Shown: positions 1 to 6,297 of the stretch, piece after piece
Numbering within the stretch: the first letter of the stretch is position 1
Layout of the letters: the number at the start of each line of letters is the position of its first letter
Assembly (NCBI GenBank): GCA_020440935.1
Contig: JAGRNC010000142.1
Location: 1 to 6,661 of the forward strand
Source: Leptospiraceae bacterium
GTDB taxonomy: Bacteria > Spirochaetota > Leptospiria > Leptospirales > Leptonemataceae
DNA: 6,661 nt
Reading direction: 5' to 3'
Translations under genes and position numbers: made by a program
Notes under the pieces: generated by a model
Database searches by the model: none
What the model was told of the DNA's origin: nothing
What the model saw: only the letters and a program-made list of their open reading frames with translations

Positions 1-1
1 A

Positions 2-55
2 ATTGGAGCCATCCGCAAGGCTCTGGCGCTACAAAATACACGCATCAGTCAATAA
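2..55 (+). CDS. Possible C-terminal end of a rightward gene (partial, uncertain)
   Basis: Reading from base 2, the frame gives a short tail (IGAIRKALALQNTRISQ) and then TAA at 53-55. It runs off the left edge, so only 17 codons are visible and no domain can be recognised. The reasons to list it are positional. The strong terminator at 130-159 has T-runs on both strands, as expected between convergent genes, and the composition of the tail (basic, amphipathic) is protein-like. Another frame is open from base 1 to a TAA at 196-198, but it reads through the terminator. A leftward gene starting at an ATG at 45 is also possible. No function can be given. Confidence 0.25.
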   Translation: MGAIRKALALQNTRISQ

Positions 56-129
56 TCAGGCTACAAAAGAGCCCGGCGCCACCGTCCGGATGCAATAGGC
101 CAGGCGCAATCGCCGGCCCGCGTACATTG

Positions 130-159
130 AAAAAGCCGACCCATGGGGGCCGGCTTTTT
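130..159. terminator. Bidirectional rho-independent terminator
   Basis: AAAAAGCCG (130-138) pairs perfectly with CGGCTTTTT (151-159). Inside, after one A/C mismatch, CCC (140-142) pairs with GGG (147-149), closing a four-base loop (ATGG). Five T residues follow the GC-rich core on each strand, so it can end transcription in both directions. It lies about 57 bases beyond the stop codon of the leftward thiolase gene and is clearly that gene's terminator. It could also serve a rightward gene ending near the left edge. Confidence 0.9.
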
Positions 160-215
160 GTGCATACATCGCTTCCAGTGATCCGGAAGCCGACGTAAAC
201 GTTCAATCTGACTGA

Positions 216-1535
216 TTAAGCTCTTTCGATCATCAATGCTCCAGCAATTCCGCCATGGGCGCATGCAGTGCAGAGTACTCGATTCACAGAATCATCATTC
301 TTCATATCCATGATTGCATTGGCAATCAGTCGGATTCCTGTAGCGCCGAATGGGTGACCAATAGCGATGGAACCGCCGTAACGGTTGATCTTCTTTTCGT
401 CGAATTTCTTTTCCCAGTCGTAGCCGGTGCGATTTTTGATTTCTTCCAGTGCGCCTACCGCGGTGGCGGAGAATGCTTCGTGAATTTCTACCACATCCAC
501 ATCATCCATTTTCAGGCCCATATCGTCCAGGAGAGCCAGGGAGGCTTCGGCCTGTCCCAGTCCCATAACGTTGGGATGTACTCCGCGCATGTTCCAGCCA
601 GTCAGATAGCCAGCCACTTCCAGTCCCAGCTCTTTGGCTTTTTCTTCGGTGGTAACAATTACGCCGGCCGCTCCGTCGGAACGAGGAGAAGCGTTGAAGA
701 TTGATACAGTAGGTCCAATGGTGTTCTTTAGATCGCCTTTGTATTTCTCTTTGAATTGATCAAATTTCATTCCGGGGTTATCGAATAGCAGCATGGCGCG
801 TTCCATTCGAGTCGGATTCTCTACCAGACCTTTGCGCAGTAGTACCGCTTCGTCCACTTTGAGAGTCTCCCCTTCTTCGTCGGTTACCGGAATAATGTAT
901 GGATCATAAAGACCGCCTTCCGCTGCTTCCAGGGATCGCTTGAAGCTTTCGTAAGCCACTTTATCTTGTGTCTCGCGCTTTAGGCTGTAGTTCTGCGCTA
1001 CAATTTCCGCAGTTACCTGCATACCGTAGCTGGTTTCGCCGTCGCCCAGACCATCTTCCAGAGTGTCTCTTACTTCCACGCCTTCGGGCAGATCGTCCGG
1101 TAGCGCTTTTTTGAGCTTATCTACGGTGCCGGTCTTCTTATGCAGTCGAGCATTTCGGACAACAAATGGCATAGAAGTCTGCGATTCTTCGCCGAGCGCA
1201 AGAACGACTTCCGCTTCGCCGATTATGATGCGGCGGGCAGCTTCCGCCACAGACTCCATGGCAGAAACGCAGTTCTGATTTACCGTAACAGCAGGGATTT
1301 CATTTCGAAGTTCCAGCAGATTGGAGATAACACGAGCCGAGTTAGGAGCGAATGGGAAACCTTCACCCACTACAACTGTGTCGATCTTGTCTTTAGGAAT
1401 TTTGCTTTTTTCCAGGATATCTTTTGCAACCATCAGGCCAAGATGATGGGCGGGATGCCGGCCCAGCGCCTTACCGATTTGAGCAAAAGGAGTCCTTCGA
1501 GGATAACATATTGCAAGACGTTGTTTCAATTTCAT
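216..1535 (-). CDS. Thiolase family acyl-CoA acyltransferase (FadI/HADHB-like)
   Basis: A 439-residue thiolase, close to the length of FadI-type 3-ketoacyl-CoA thiolases. It should cleave 3-ketoacyl-CoA with CoA (beta-oxidation) or, in reverse, condense acyl-CoAs, in the cytoplasm. The N-terminal strand reads RRTPFAQIGKAL (13-24). The nucleophilic cysteine is C89 in NQNCVSAMES. The other active-site residues are H352 in EIHEAFSATA, H394 in GGSIAIGHPFGATG and C425 in CTACAHGG. The HEAF form (rather than NEAF) and the ACAHGG ending resemble FadI and the mitochondrial trifunctional beta subunit more than short-chain acetyl-CoA acetyltransferases. The ATG at 1535 is chosen because the conserved N-terminus begins just after it; an in-frame TTG at 1574 would add 13 unlikely residues. 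No Shine-Dalgarno is visible before the ATG. No FadJ-like partner is adjacent. It appears to be its own transcription unit, flanked by a hairpin upstream and a terminator downstream. The family is certain; chain length and direction are not. Confidence 0.93.
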   Translation of the reverse strand: MKLKQRLAICYPRRTPFAQIGKALGRHPAHHLGLMVAKDILEKSKIPKDKIDTVVVGEGFPFAPNSARVISNLLELRNEIPAVTVNQNCVSAMESVAEAARRIIIGEAEVVLALGEESQTSMPFVVRNARLHKKTGTVDKLKKALPDDLPEGVEVRDTLEDGLGDGETSYGMQVTAEIVAQNYSLKRETQDKVAYESFKRSLEAAEGGLYDPYIIPVTDEEGETLKVDEAVLLRKGLVENPTRMERAMLLFDNPGMKFDQFKEKYKGDLKNTIGPTVSIFNASPRSDGAAGVIVTTEEKAKELGLEVAGYLTGWNMRGVHPNVMGLGQAEASLALLDDMGLKMDDVDVVEIHEAFSATAVGALEEIKNRTGYDWEKKFDEKKINRYGGSIAIGHPFGATGIRLIANAIMDMKNDDSVNRVLCTACAHGGIAGALMIERA

Positions 1536-1593
1536 AGTGATAAGACAGAAATCGCAGATGCGGTGGCGGGTCAATGAAATCTGTTGCGATGAA

Positions 1594-1623
1594 ATCGAGG
1601 CCTCACTAAGTTGAGGCCTCGAT
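1594..1623 (-). terminator. Perfect 12-bp hairpin, probable terminator of the leftward operon
   Basis: ATCGAGGCCTCA (1594-1605) is exactly complementary to TGAGGCCTCGAT (1612-1623) around a six-base loop. It lies about 40 bases past the stop codon of the hydrolase gene and about 60 bases before the thiolase start. The trailing T-run on the leftward transcript is short (ATTTC), so it is not a classical intrinsic terminator. It may be a weak terminator, an mRNA 3' stabiliser or a protein site. Each arm contains the self-complementary octamer GAGGCCTC. Confidence 0.5.
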
Positions 1624-1662
1624 GATGGGACATAAAATTCCCGTATTCATTGCTCGCCCTAT

Positions 1663-2571
1663 CTATTGGAAATCGCTGCCTACACCCTGATCTTTCCGAA
1701 TCTCTTCCAGGTTTGCAGGATCATGAGCGATCACGATTTGCACTTCGGGATGATCCTTTTTGAATTTGTTCAGTGCAGTGAGCTGATTGGCTACCTGGTC
1801 CCGATTCTCATGCAGAAAGAACCAGGAGATTAGCCCTGGTCGCCCCACTCGTTCGTCGATGTTGCGCATACTCCAGGCAACATCGCCGATGAACAAGAAT
1901 TCATGGCCGTTCTTCAGTCGAACATAGACCAGCTGGCTTCCTACGCTGTGCCCCGGCGCTTTCTGTAGAACAATGCCTGGAGCAAAATGATCGATGGTAT
2001 CGTATTTTAACGCAGATAGTTTCTCGAGACTTCCTTTCGGAAACTCGGCCGCTTCAATGGTAGGCCCGTTGATTTGCTCCTCGGTCAGATGCACTTTTGC
2101 TTCGATTTTGTCTAGATTGGGAGACTGTGCAATTCCCCCCACATGATCCACATGCTCATGGGTGGCGATAATACTATCCGCCTTCAGCATCGCGGCTTGC
2201 ATCTTATCAAATTGATCCTGATAGAATGGATTGCCCGAGAAATTCTCCTCCTGCAGGCGCTTATCGTGCGCGGTGTCCAGAATGATAGTTTTTCCATCGC
2301 CGTATTGAATCTGAAAAGAGCTAAAAACCAGCGGACTCTTGCTAAAGAGGCTCTCTCCGGCAACGACCGCTGCAGACGGGAATGAGCCCTCTGCAATGAT
2401 CAGGCTATTGATGGCCTCCGGAAGTTGATCTCCGTCGGTAAGCTTTCGCATTTGATCCAGCTGAATCTCGTAATTGCTTTGCTCTACCGTGGGCGCCTGC
2501 ATAAACAATGCATAGTATCCAATAAGGAGCACTGCCAGAATTAGAAGAGGAATCCAAACCTTTTTTGACAT
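1663..2571 (-). CDS. Membrane-anchored or exported metallo-beta-lactamase-fold hydrolase
   Basis: A 302-residue MBL-fold protein. Residues 1-4 are MSKK, followed by a hydrophobic stretch at about 5-24. This is a signal peptide or signal anchor without a lipobox cysteine, so the catalytic domain should face the periplasm. The metal ligands are all present: H138, H140, D142 and H143 in THEHVDHVGG, H208 in APGHSVGS, D230 in FIGDVAW and H283 in IAHDP. These predict a two-metal (usually zinc) hydrolase. Substrate cannot be told from the motif; lactonases, phosphodiesterases and thioesterases share it. The ATG at 2571 is preferred because the signal sequence starts there. A longer frame reaching 2685 would overlap the kinase gene and add a poor N-terminus. 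The ribosome site is weak (GGGAG about 13 bases upstream). The gene lies 49 bases after the kinase stop on the same strand and is probably the last gene of that operon. Fold and ligands are secure; the biological role is unknown. Confidence 0.88.
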   Translation of the reverse strand: MSKKVWIPLLILAVLLIGYYALFMQAPTVEQSNYEIQLDQMRKLTDGDQLPEAINSLIIAEGSFPSAAVVAGESLFSKSPLVFSSFQIQYGDGKTIILDTAHDKRLQEENFSGNPFYQDQFDKMQAAMLKADSIIATHEHVDHVGGIAQSPNLDKIEAKVHLTEEQINGPTIEAAEFPKGSLEKLSALKYDTIDHFAPGIVLQKAPGHSVGSQLVYVRLKNGHEFLFIGDVAWSMRNIDERVGRPGLISWFFLHENRDQVANQLTALNKFKKDHPEVQIVIAHDPANLEEIRKDQGVGSDFQ

Positions 2572-2620
2572 ACTACAAATCTGGCTCCCGATGCAACGCC
2601 GGTCAAGCGGAACATCTGCA

Positions 2621-4663
2621 TCAGAAATCCATCTTAATAGTCGCGCGATACCGCTGGGGATCCTCCCGAATCTCAAGACTTCCACCCGAAAGCATCAGTA
2701 GAGCCGAATGGATCGATAGGCCCTGGCCACTTCCCCGGCCCGACTTTGGCGCCGAGCTTCCGGCTTCGAAATCCTTTTGCGAAAAAGCCGGTCGGTCTAC
2801 CGGTCCCCCGGGGTTGGCAGTGGTGAGATCGGACCATTGCTGGATTTCAAAATAGAATCCCATGGAGGAATCCATAGTTATCTGCGCAGAGCCCCCTGTT
2901 CCGTGGCGAACGGCATTGCCCAGCAGCTCCCGAACGGCAAAAAACAGGACTTCTTTGCGACTGGATTCCAGCGGGGGTTCCTCTCCTTTTATATCCAGAG
3001 CAACATCGAGGCCGCTGGCCGCCACGGCGCTGCGAATGGCGGCCATTAACCCTTCTTTTAAAAGAGCATTATCATAACCGGGCATGTTACGAAGCAGCGA
3101 TGCGATTTGTTTATGAATTGCAGAAAGCCTATGTTGTATTTCGGCACTGCTCTGCTCCAGTATTAATCCATGAATCTCGGGTAATACTTCATCGTGTAAT
3201 ACCCTTCGCGCAGATGTCTCCGATAACTTTCGAGAATGAAGGTATTCTTTCTGCATTTGCATTAAGATGCGCGCAAATCGAAATACGGCCGCTGTATCCA
3301 GGATTCGTTCCGCCATTAGCCGTGCGAATTCGCGTTCCTCCGAAGTAATCCGCCGGCCGCTCGAGGAAAGTATAAGCTCGCCGATACCGCTGGCCTTTCC
3401 CGAAAGCTGGATTCGAATGTTATCGAAGAGAGCCGAATGCGCCGCATTAGAGTCGCTTCCGGTGGATGCTTGCATTGGACTTATCCTGCCATATGCGATG
3501 GGTTCGTGCAATAGCGCGGCAAACGGTCCTCCCGGCAGAATGGCCCCTCCCGGACTCTGTAGTTCACCGCAAAGCCGGCCCAGTTCCTCCGTGGCGGGAA
3601 AATCCTCTTCAAAGAGTCGGTCGTAAAGAAGATCCGAATCCGAAAGCGGACGCATGCGCGAAAGAAGTCGTTCGCGATCCTTCATCAATCTGTATTCCAG
3701 ATAACCAATCGTCGAGGACAGAGGAAGAATGGCAGCAAGGGCCCACTGGATAGAAGAAAGATACCAGTACAGTGAAGTAAAAAGGACGGATGCGACAATT
3801 AGCAAAGCCAGATTCTTTTTGAAGTATCGCAGCATGCCCAGCCGCGGCATATGCGCGCTAAACACCTCGAATAGGATTGAGGCCCGGCTGGCCAGAACTA
3901 CCGCAACGCCCACGAGGCATTGAATAACCAGATCGGCGTATAGAAGGCTTCGTAAAAGACCCACCAGACAGAACCCCTCTTTGCATGATCCCGACTGCGA
4001 GATCAGAAAATACCAGTGAAGCGCAACAACCGTGGTAGCAAGAAATACGGCTCCCAGAACCAGGGCAGTAGCCGCCAGAGATCCGGCGCCCGCTTCCGTT
4101 CTGCGATTATCGTAAAGGCTTCCCAGCGAATACACCACAGGAATGCAAACAGCCAGAGCCGCCGGCACCAGACGAATGAGCGCAAAATCGCGCGAAAGGA
4201 GCGCCATGGGACTGCGCCACTCCATAAAGAAATAGATTCCCAGAAGGAGCGATGTGGTCATGATCGCTGCAGCCATCCAGAGAAGTCGCACTCGGCTGAG
4301 GATTCGGCCGGTGCGCGATGGCCTCTGGCTTAGAGCCACATTGATCATAAATACCTGTGGTAATAGCAGCGCAATGTACAGTGCCGCTTTGCCATAGCTC
4401 AACAGATCCGGCTGATCGCGCCTGAGCGAATCCAGGGCCAATACATGTAAAACGAAGAATACGCCGGCAACGAGCAGGGAAATCCCTGCAAAAGCTGCCG
4501 AATGGCTACGAATGCGACCTGTCCAGAACAGCACCGATCCCTGATAGAACAGAAGCGAAAGATTGCAGAAGGATAGAAAAAAGGCCACCAGCATCTGAAC
4601 AGAGTACAGATCGAGGCCGCCCAAACGTTGTAGAAAAAGCACGTTGGCCAGAGAACCTACCAT
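2621..4663 (-). CDS. Multi-transmembrane sensor histidine kinase with GAF-like region
   Basis: A 680-residue kinase. About nine hydrophobic helices fill residues 22-322 (roughly 22-47, 57-77, 92-111, 127-147, 162-181, 196-220, 233-257, 284-301, 304-322). Charged loops such as 112-126 and 258-283 fit an N-outside topology with the C-terminal part in the cytoplasm. Residues about 345-470 look like a GAF-type domain ending in TSEEREFARLMAERI. The dimerisation helix carries the phosphoacceptor H490 in RRVLHDEVLPEIH, the HisKA_3 style that pairs with NarL-type regulators. The ATPase N-box is RELLGNAVRHG (578-588, N583) and the glycine lid is GRGSGQGLSI (642-651). A standard DxGxG box is not evident; the segment WSDLTTANPGG (610-620) sits where it would be expected. 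The start ATG directly follows the regulator's TGA, with GGAGG five bases upstream. The signal sensed is unknown. C227 and C232 lie in the predicted periplasmic loop between helices 6 and 7. Confidence 0.9.
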   Translation of the reverse strand: MVGSLANVLFLQRLGGLDLYSVQMLVAFFLSFCNLSLLFYQGSVLFWTGRIRSHSAAFAGISLLVAGVFFVLHVLALDSLRRDQPDLLSYGKAALYIALLLPQVFMINVALSQRPSRTGRILSRVRLLWMAAAIMTTSLLLGIYFFMEWRSPMALLSRDFALIRLVPAALAVCIPVVYSLGSLYDNRRTEAGAGSLAATALVLGAVFLATTVVALHWYFLISQSGSCKEGFCLVGLLRSLLYADLVIQCLVGVAVVLASRASILFEVFSAHMPRLGMLRYFKKNLALLIVASVLFTSLYWYLSSIQWALAAILPLSSTIGYLEYRLMKDRERLLSRMRPLSDSDLLYDRLFEEDFPATEELGRLCGELQSPGGAILPGGPFAALLHEPIAYGRISPMQASTGSDSNAAHSALFDNIRIQLSGKASGIGELILSSSGRRITSEEREFARLMAERILDTAAVFRFARILMQMQKEYLHSRKLSETSARRVLHDEVLPEIHGLILEQSSAEIQHRLSAIHKQIASLLRNMPGYDNALLKEGLMAAIRSAVAASGLDVALDIKGEEPPLESSRKEVLFFAVRELLGNAVRHGTGGSAQITMDSSMGFYFEIQQWSDLTTANPGGPVDRPAFSQKDFEAGSSAPKSGRGSGQGLSIHSALLMLSGGSLEIREDPQRYRATIKMDF

Positions 4664-5365
4664 TCAGTCCTCCACTGGATTACCGGATTCATCCCATTCA
4701 ATGAATCGGTTCTGCAGTACGATTAGTGCCGCACGCGTTCGGGCCACTTTCTCATCGGTGGCATTGTCGTTGAGGCCCCACACTGCATAGATTTGTCCGT
4801 TTATTCGACTGATTGTGCGCTTGTCTCGAAAGCCCATCTTTCGCGCGATTTGCTCGTTGCTCATTCCGCTTGCCAGCATCCGGGCCACTTTTGCCTCGTT
4901 GGGTTCCAATAAATCCATGGGCGAGGACTTTTTCTCTTTCACCTGGTGTAGTCGCGCTTCGATTTCGGGATCAATAAAACTGCGGCCTCCAATCGCATCG
5001 CGCAGCAAAGGGGCAACCATGTCGGGCAAAAGGTAATTGGATTTTCGGACGTATGCAAAGTGGGTCAGGATCCCCGATTCCATAAAATCGTCAAAGTAGC
5101 GATCTTCATCCTGTATGGAATAGAACACCACCGGCTTTCGGGGAAACTCCTTTCTAATCTGGACGGCTGCCACAATTCCGCTGGATCGATCAAGCTGCAC
5201 ATCCATCAAAATCACATCGGGTTCGGTCTGGATGCATTGCTCCAGCGCAGAAGTTGCATCGGCGCAAGTGAAAATCACATCAAAGCCTTCTCGCTCCAAT
5301 CCCTTCTTTAGGCCCTCCCGTAATCGGTGATTGTCCTCCACAATTCCCAGACGAAAGCGAGTCAT
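4664..5365 (-). CDS. NarL/LuxR-family two-component response regulator
   Basis: A 233-residue DNA-binding response regulator. Residues 1-125 form a receiver domain: acidic pocket E10/D11 in IVEDN, phosphoacceptor D55 in VILMDVQLD, the conserved switch Ser at S83 and the invariant Lys at K108 in YVRKSN. Residues about 152-220 form a LuxR-type helix-turn-helix: LEPNEAKVARMLASGMSNEQ, then IARKMGFRDKRTISR as the recognition region. The stretch after the recognition helix (WGLNDNATDEKVARTRAALI) is longer than in most NarL relatives. Phosphorylation by the adjacent kinase should promote dimerisation and DNA binding. It is the first gene of a leftward operon, and the kinase ATG follows its TGA with no gap, so the two are likely made in fixed proportion. 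The ATG at 5365 has no good Shine-Dalgarno; promoter-like bases lie almost on top of it. Targets are unknown, but autoregulation through the inverted repeat at 5398-5415 is plausible. Confidence 0.94.
   Translation of the reverse strand: MTRFRLGIVEDNHRLREGLKKGLEREGFDVIFTCADATSALEQCIQTEPDVILMDVQLDRSSGIVAAVQIRKEFPRKPVVFYSIQDEDRYFDDFMESGILTHFAYVRKSNYLLPDMVAPLLRDAIGGRSFIDPEIEARLHQVKEKKSSPMDLLEPNEAKVARMLASGMSNEQIARKMGFRDKRTISRINGQIYAVWGLNDNATDEKVARTRAALIVLQNRFIEWDESGNPVED
4669..4673 (-). promoter_or_regulatory. Ribosome binding site of the kinase gene
   Basis: GGAGG on the minus strand lies five bases upstream of the ATG at 4663, inside the last codons of the response regulator. It fixes the kinase start and shows that the two genes are translationally linked. 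Confidence 0.85.
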
Positions 5366-5370
5366 CTGTC

Positions 5371-5381
5371 ATAAGATCATA
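5371..5381 (-). promoter_or_regulatory. Candidate -10 region of the regulator-kinase operon
   Basis: The minus strand reads TATGATCTTAT here, containing two overlapping -10-like hexamers: TATGAT (5381-5376) and TCTTAT (5376-5371). Either would start RNA within a few bases of the ATG at 5365, giving a very short or absent leader. That agrees with the lack of a Shine-Dalgarno. No good TTGACA-like -35 is seen at 16-18 bases upstream; that position is taken by the inverted repeat or its edge. Assigned from base pattern alone. Confidence 0.35.
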
Positions 5382-5397
5382 TCTGCTGCGGGCAGGT

Positions 5398-5415
5398 AAA
5401 GCACCTGAGTGCTTT
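5398..5415. promoter_or_regulatory. Inverted repeat in divergent control region, candidate operator
   Basis: AAAGCAC (5398-5404) and GTGCTTT (5409-5415) are perfect inverted copies separated by CTGA. The 18-base symmetric element sits between two divergent transcription units, about where the -35 of the leftward regulator gene would be and about 50 bases upstream of the -10-like TATAAC of the rightward gene. Size and symmetry suit a dimeric regulator such as the adjacent NarL-type protein. The right arm can alternatively pair with AGCAC at 5422-5426 through GTGCT (5409-5413), so an RNA role is the other possibility. Confidence 0.45.
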
Positions 5416-5434
5416 GCGGGGAGCACCCGGGAGG

Positions 5435-5463
5435 TTTTTTCCCGCTCCCTTTTGGGGTATAAC
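5435..5463 (+). promoter_or_regulatory. Candidate promoter of the di-iron protein/uppS unit
   Basis: TATAAC at 5458-5463 is a good -10 match. Seventeen bases upstream is a run of six T residues (5435-5440) in the -35 position, which is a poor match to TTGACA. A weak -35 would suit a promoter needing an activator. A start near 5470 would leave a leader of about 18 bases containing the GGAGG at 5478-5482. C-rich tracts between the two boxes (CCCGCTCCC) pair with G-rich bases upstream and could form hairpins. Confidence 0.35.
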
Positions 5464-5477
5464 CGGGACAGTGATTT

Positions 5478-5482
5478 GGAGG
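5478..5482 (+). promoter_or_regulatory. Ribosome binding site deciding the di-iron protein start
   Basis: GGAGG lies five bases before the ATG at 5488. It excludes the longer in-frame TTG start at 5452, which would place this site and the TATAAC element inside the coding region. Confidence 0.85.
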
Positions 5483-5487
5483 TTGCT

Positions 5488-6297
5488 ATGACATTACGAT
5501 TAAAACCAGCCAGTGCGCGGCGTATATTACGAACGCGACCGTTCTTTGTAGGGCTTTCGGAGCCTTCCCCATGGACTGGCTACCTGCGGTATTTCGAAAG
5601 GAATCAAAGCGCGCCGGTGCCCACTCTACACGATTTGCGGGACCTACGAATCTCCTGGTCGGCAGAACTGGGCCGCTCGCTGGGAATCTTTCGTCTGGGC
5701 GAGACCGGTGAGGGTAGAATCGCTCATGAAATCGAATCTGCGGATTACTTTCCCGTGGACCCGGTCTATAGTTCGGCTTTGAAGCTATTTGTGGCCGAGG
5801 AGGGAAAGCATGCAGCCATACTCGGTAACATGCTACGCGAACTGCGGCAACGCCCTGTAGAACAGAATTGGACCTACCGATTGTTCTTCGTAGCCCGACG
5901 GGCCATAGGATTGCGCGTAAAATTAATGGTATTGCTCGCGGCCGAGATTATCGGCTGCGAATGTTACGGACTTCTGGCCCGAGCGCTTCCTTCGAATTCA
6001 GCCGGCGCTGCCCTGGCGGGCATACAGAAGGAGGAAAAAGTTCATCTGGGGTTTCACTGCCATTTCTTCTATCTGCTGGGACGTAACATTTTGAGCAAAA
6101 CGCTCTGGAGAGTGATGTACGAAACCATTGCCCATGCGGCCTGCATTTCGGTGCTCATCGATCATCGTAGAACTTTCAGAAAGATGGGCGTAGGGTACGG
6201 TGAAGTGATCGGACGGTTTCTAAGACGAATCGCGCAGGGACGCCAGCTACTTCGCAACGGTTGTCCGCACCCGGCAATCGCGGAGGCAATTTTATGA
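5488..6297 (+). CDS. Ferritin-like di-iron carboxylate protein, function unknown
   Basis: A 269-residue, mostly helical protein with no signal peptide. It has two evenly spaced metal-binding half-sites of the ferritin-like type: E105 and H108 in VAEEGKHAAIL with a candidate partner E75 thirty residues before, and E183 and H186 in KEEKVHLGFH with E153 (LLAAEIIG) thirty residues before. The repeated E-30-ExxH spacing is what a four-helix di-iron bundle needs. The first-helix glutamate is the least certain (E75, E81 and E83 are all near). It is longer than ferritins or rubrerythrins and lacks a rubredoxin-like CxxC, so an oxygenase, desaturase or oxidase role is more likely than iron storage. 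The substrate is unknown. Its TGA overlaps the uppS ATG by four bases, suggesting coupled translation and related function, perhaps modification of a polyprenyl lipid. The helix at about 140-165 is hydrophobic enough to touch a membrane. Confidence 0.7.
   Translation: MTLRLKPASARRILRTRPFFVGLSEPSPWTGYLRYFERNQSAPVPTLHDLRDLRISWSAELGRSLGIFRLGETGEGRIAHEIESADYFPVDPVYSSALKLFVAEEGKHAAILGNMLRELRQRPVEQNWTYRLFFVARRAIGLRVKLMVLLAAEIIGCECYGLLARALPSNSAGAALAGIQKEEKVHLGFHCHFFYLLGRNILSKTLWRVMYETIAHAACISVLIDHRRTFRKMGVGYGEVIGRFLRRIAQGRQLLRNGCPHPAIAEAIL
6282..6286 (+). promoter_or_regulatory. Ribosome binding site of uppS
   Basis: GGAGG within the last codons of the di-iron gene lies seven bases before the ATG at 6294. 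It fixes the uppS start and allows reinitiation by ribosomes finishing the upstream gene. Confidence 0.85.

Noticed and set aside
255..704. Rightward 149-codon open frame opposite the thiolase
   Set aside because: It lies wholly antisense to a thiolase with all catalytic motifs, and its protein shows no recognisable features.
1551..1574. TTGACC (1574-1569) as a -35 box for the thiolase
   Set aside because: No acceptable -10 lies 16-18 bases downstream; the nearest hexamers match TATAAT at only two positions.
1140..1577. Rightward 145-codon open frame opposite the thiolase N-terminus
   Set aside because: Antisense shadow of the conserved coding region, with no ribosome site or domain.
2572..2685. 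Extended N-terminus of the MBL-fold protein
   Set aside because: It would add 38 residues, overlap the kinase gene and bury the signal sequence that begins at the ATG at 2571.
5452..5487. TTG start for the di-iron protein
   Set aside because: GGAGG at 5478-5482 places the start at the ATG at 5488; the longer form would include promoter-like bases.
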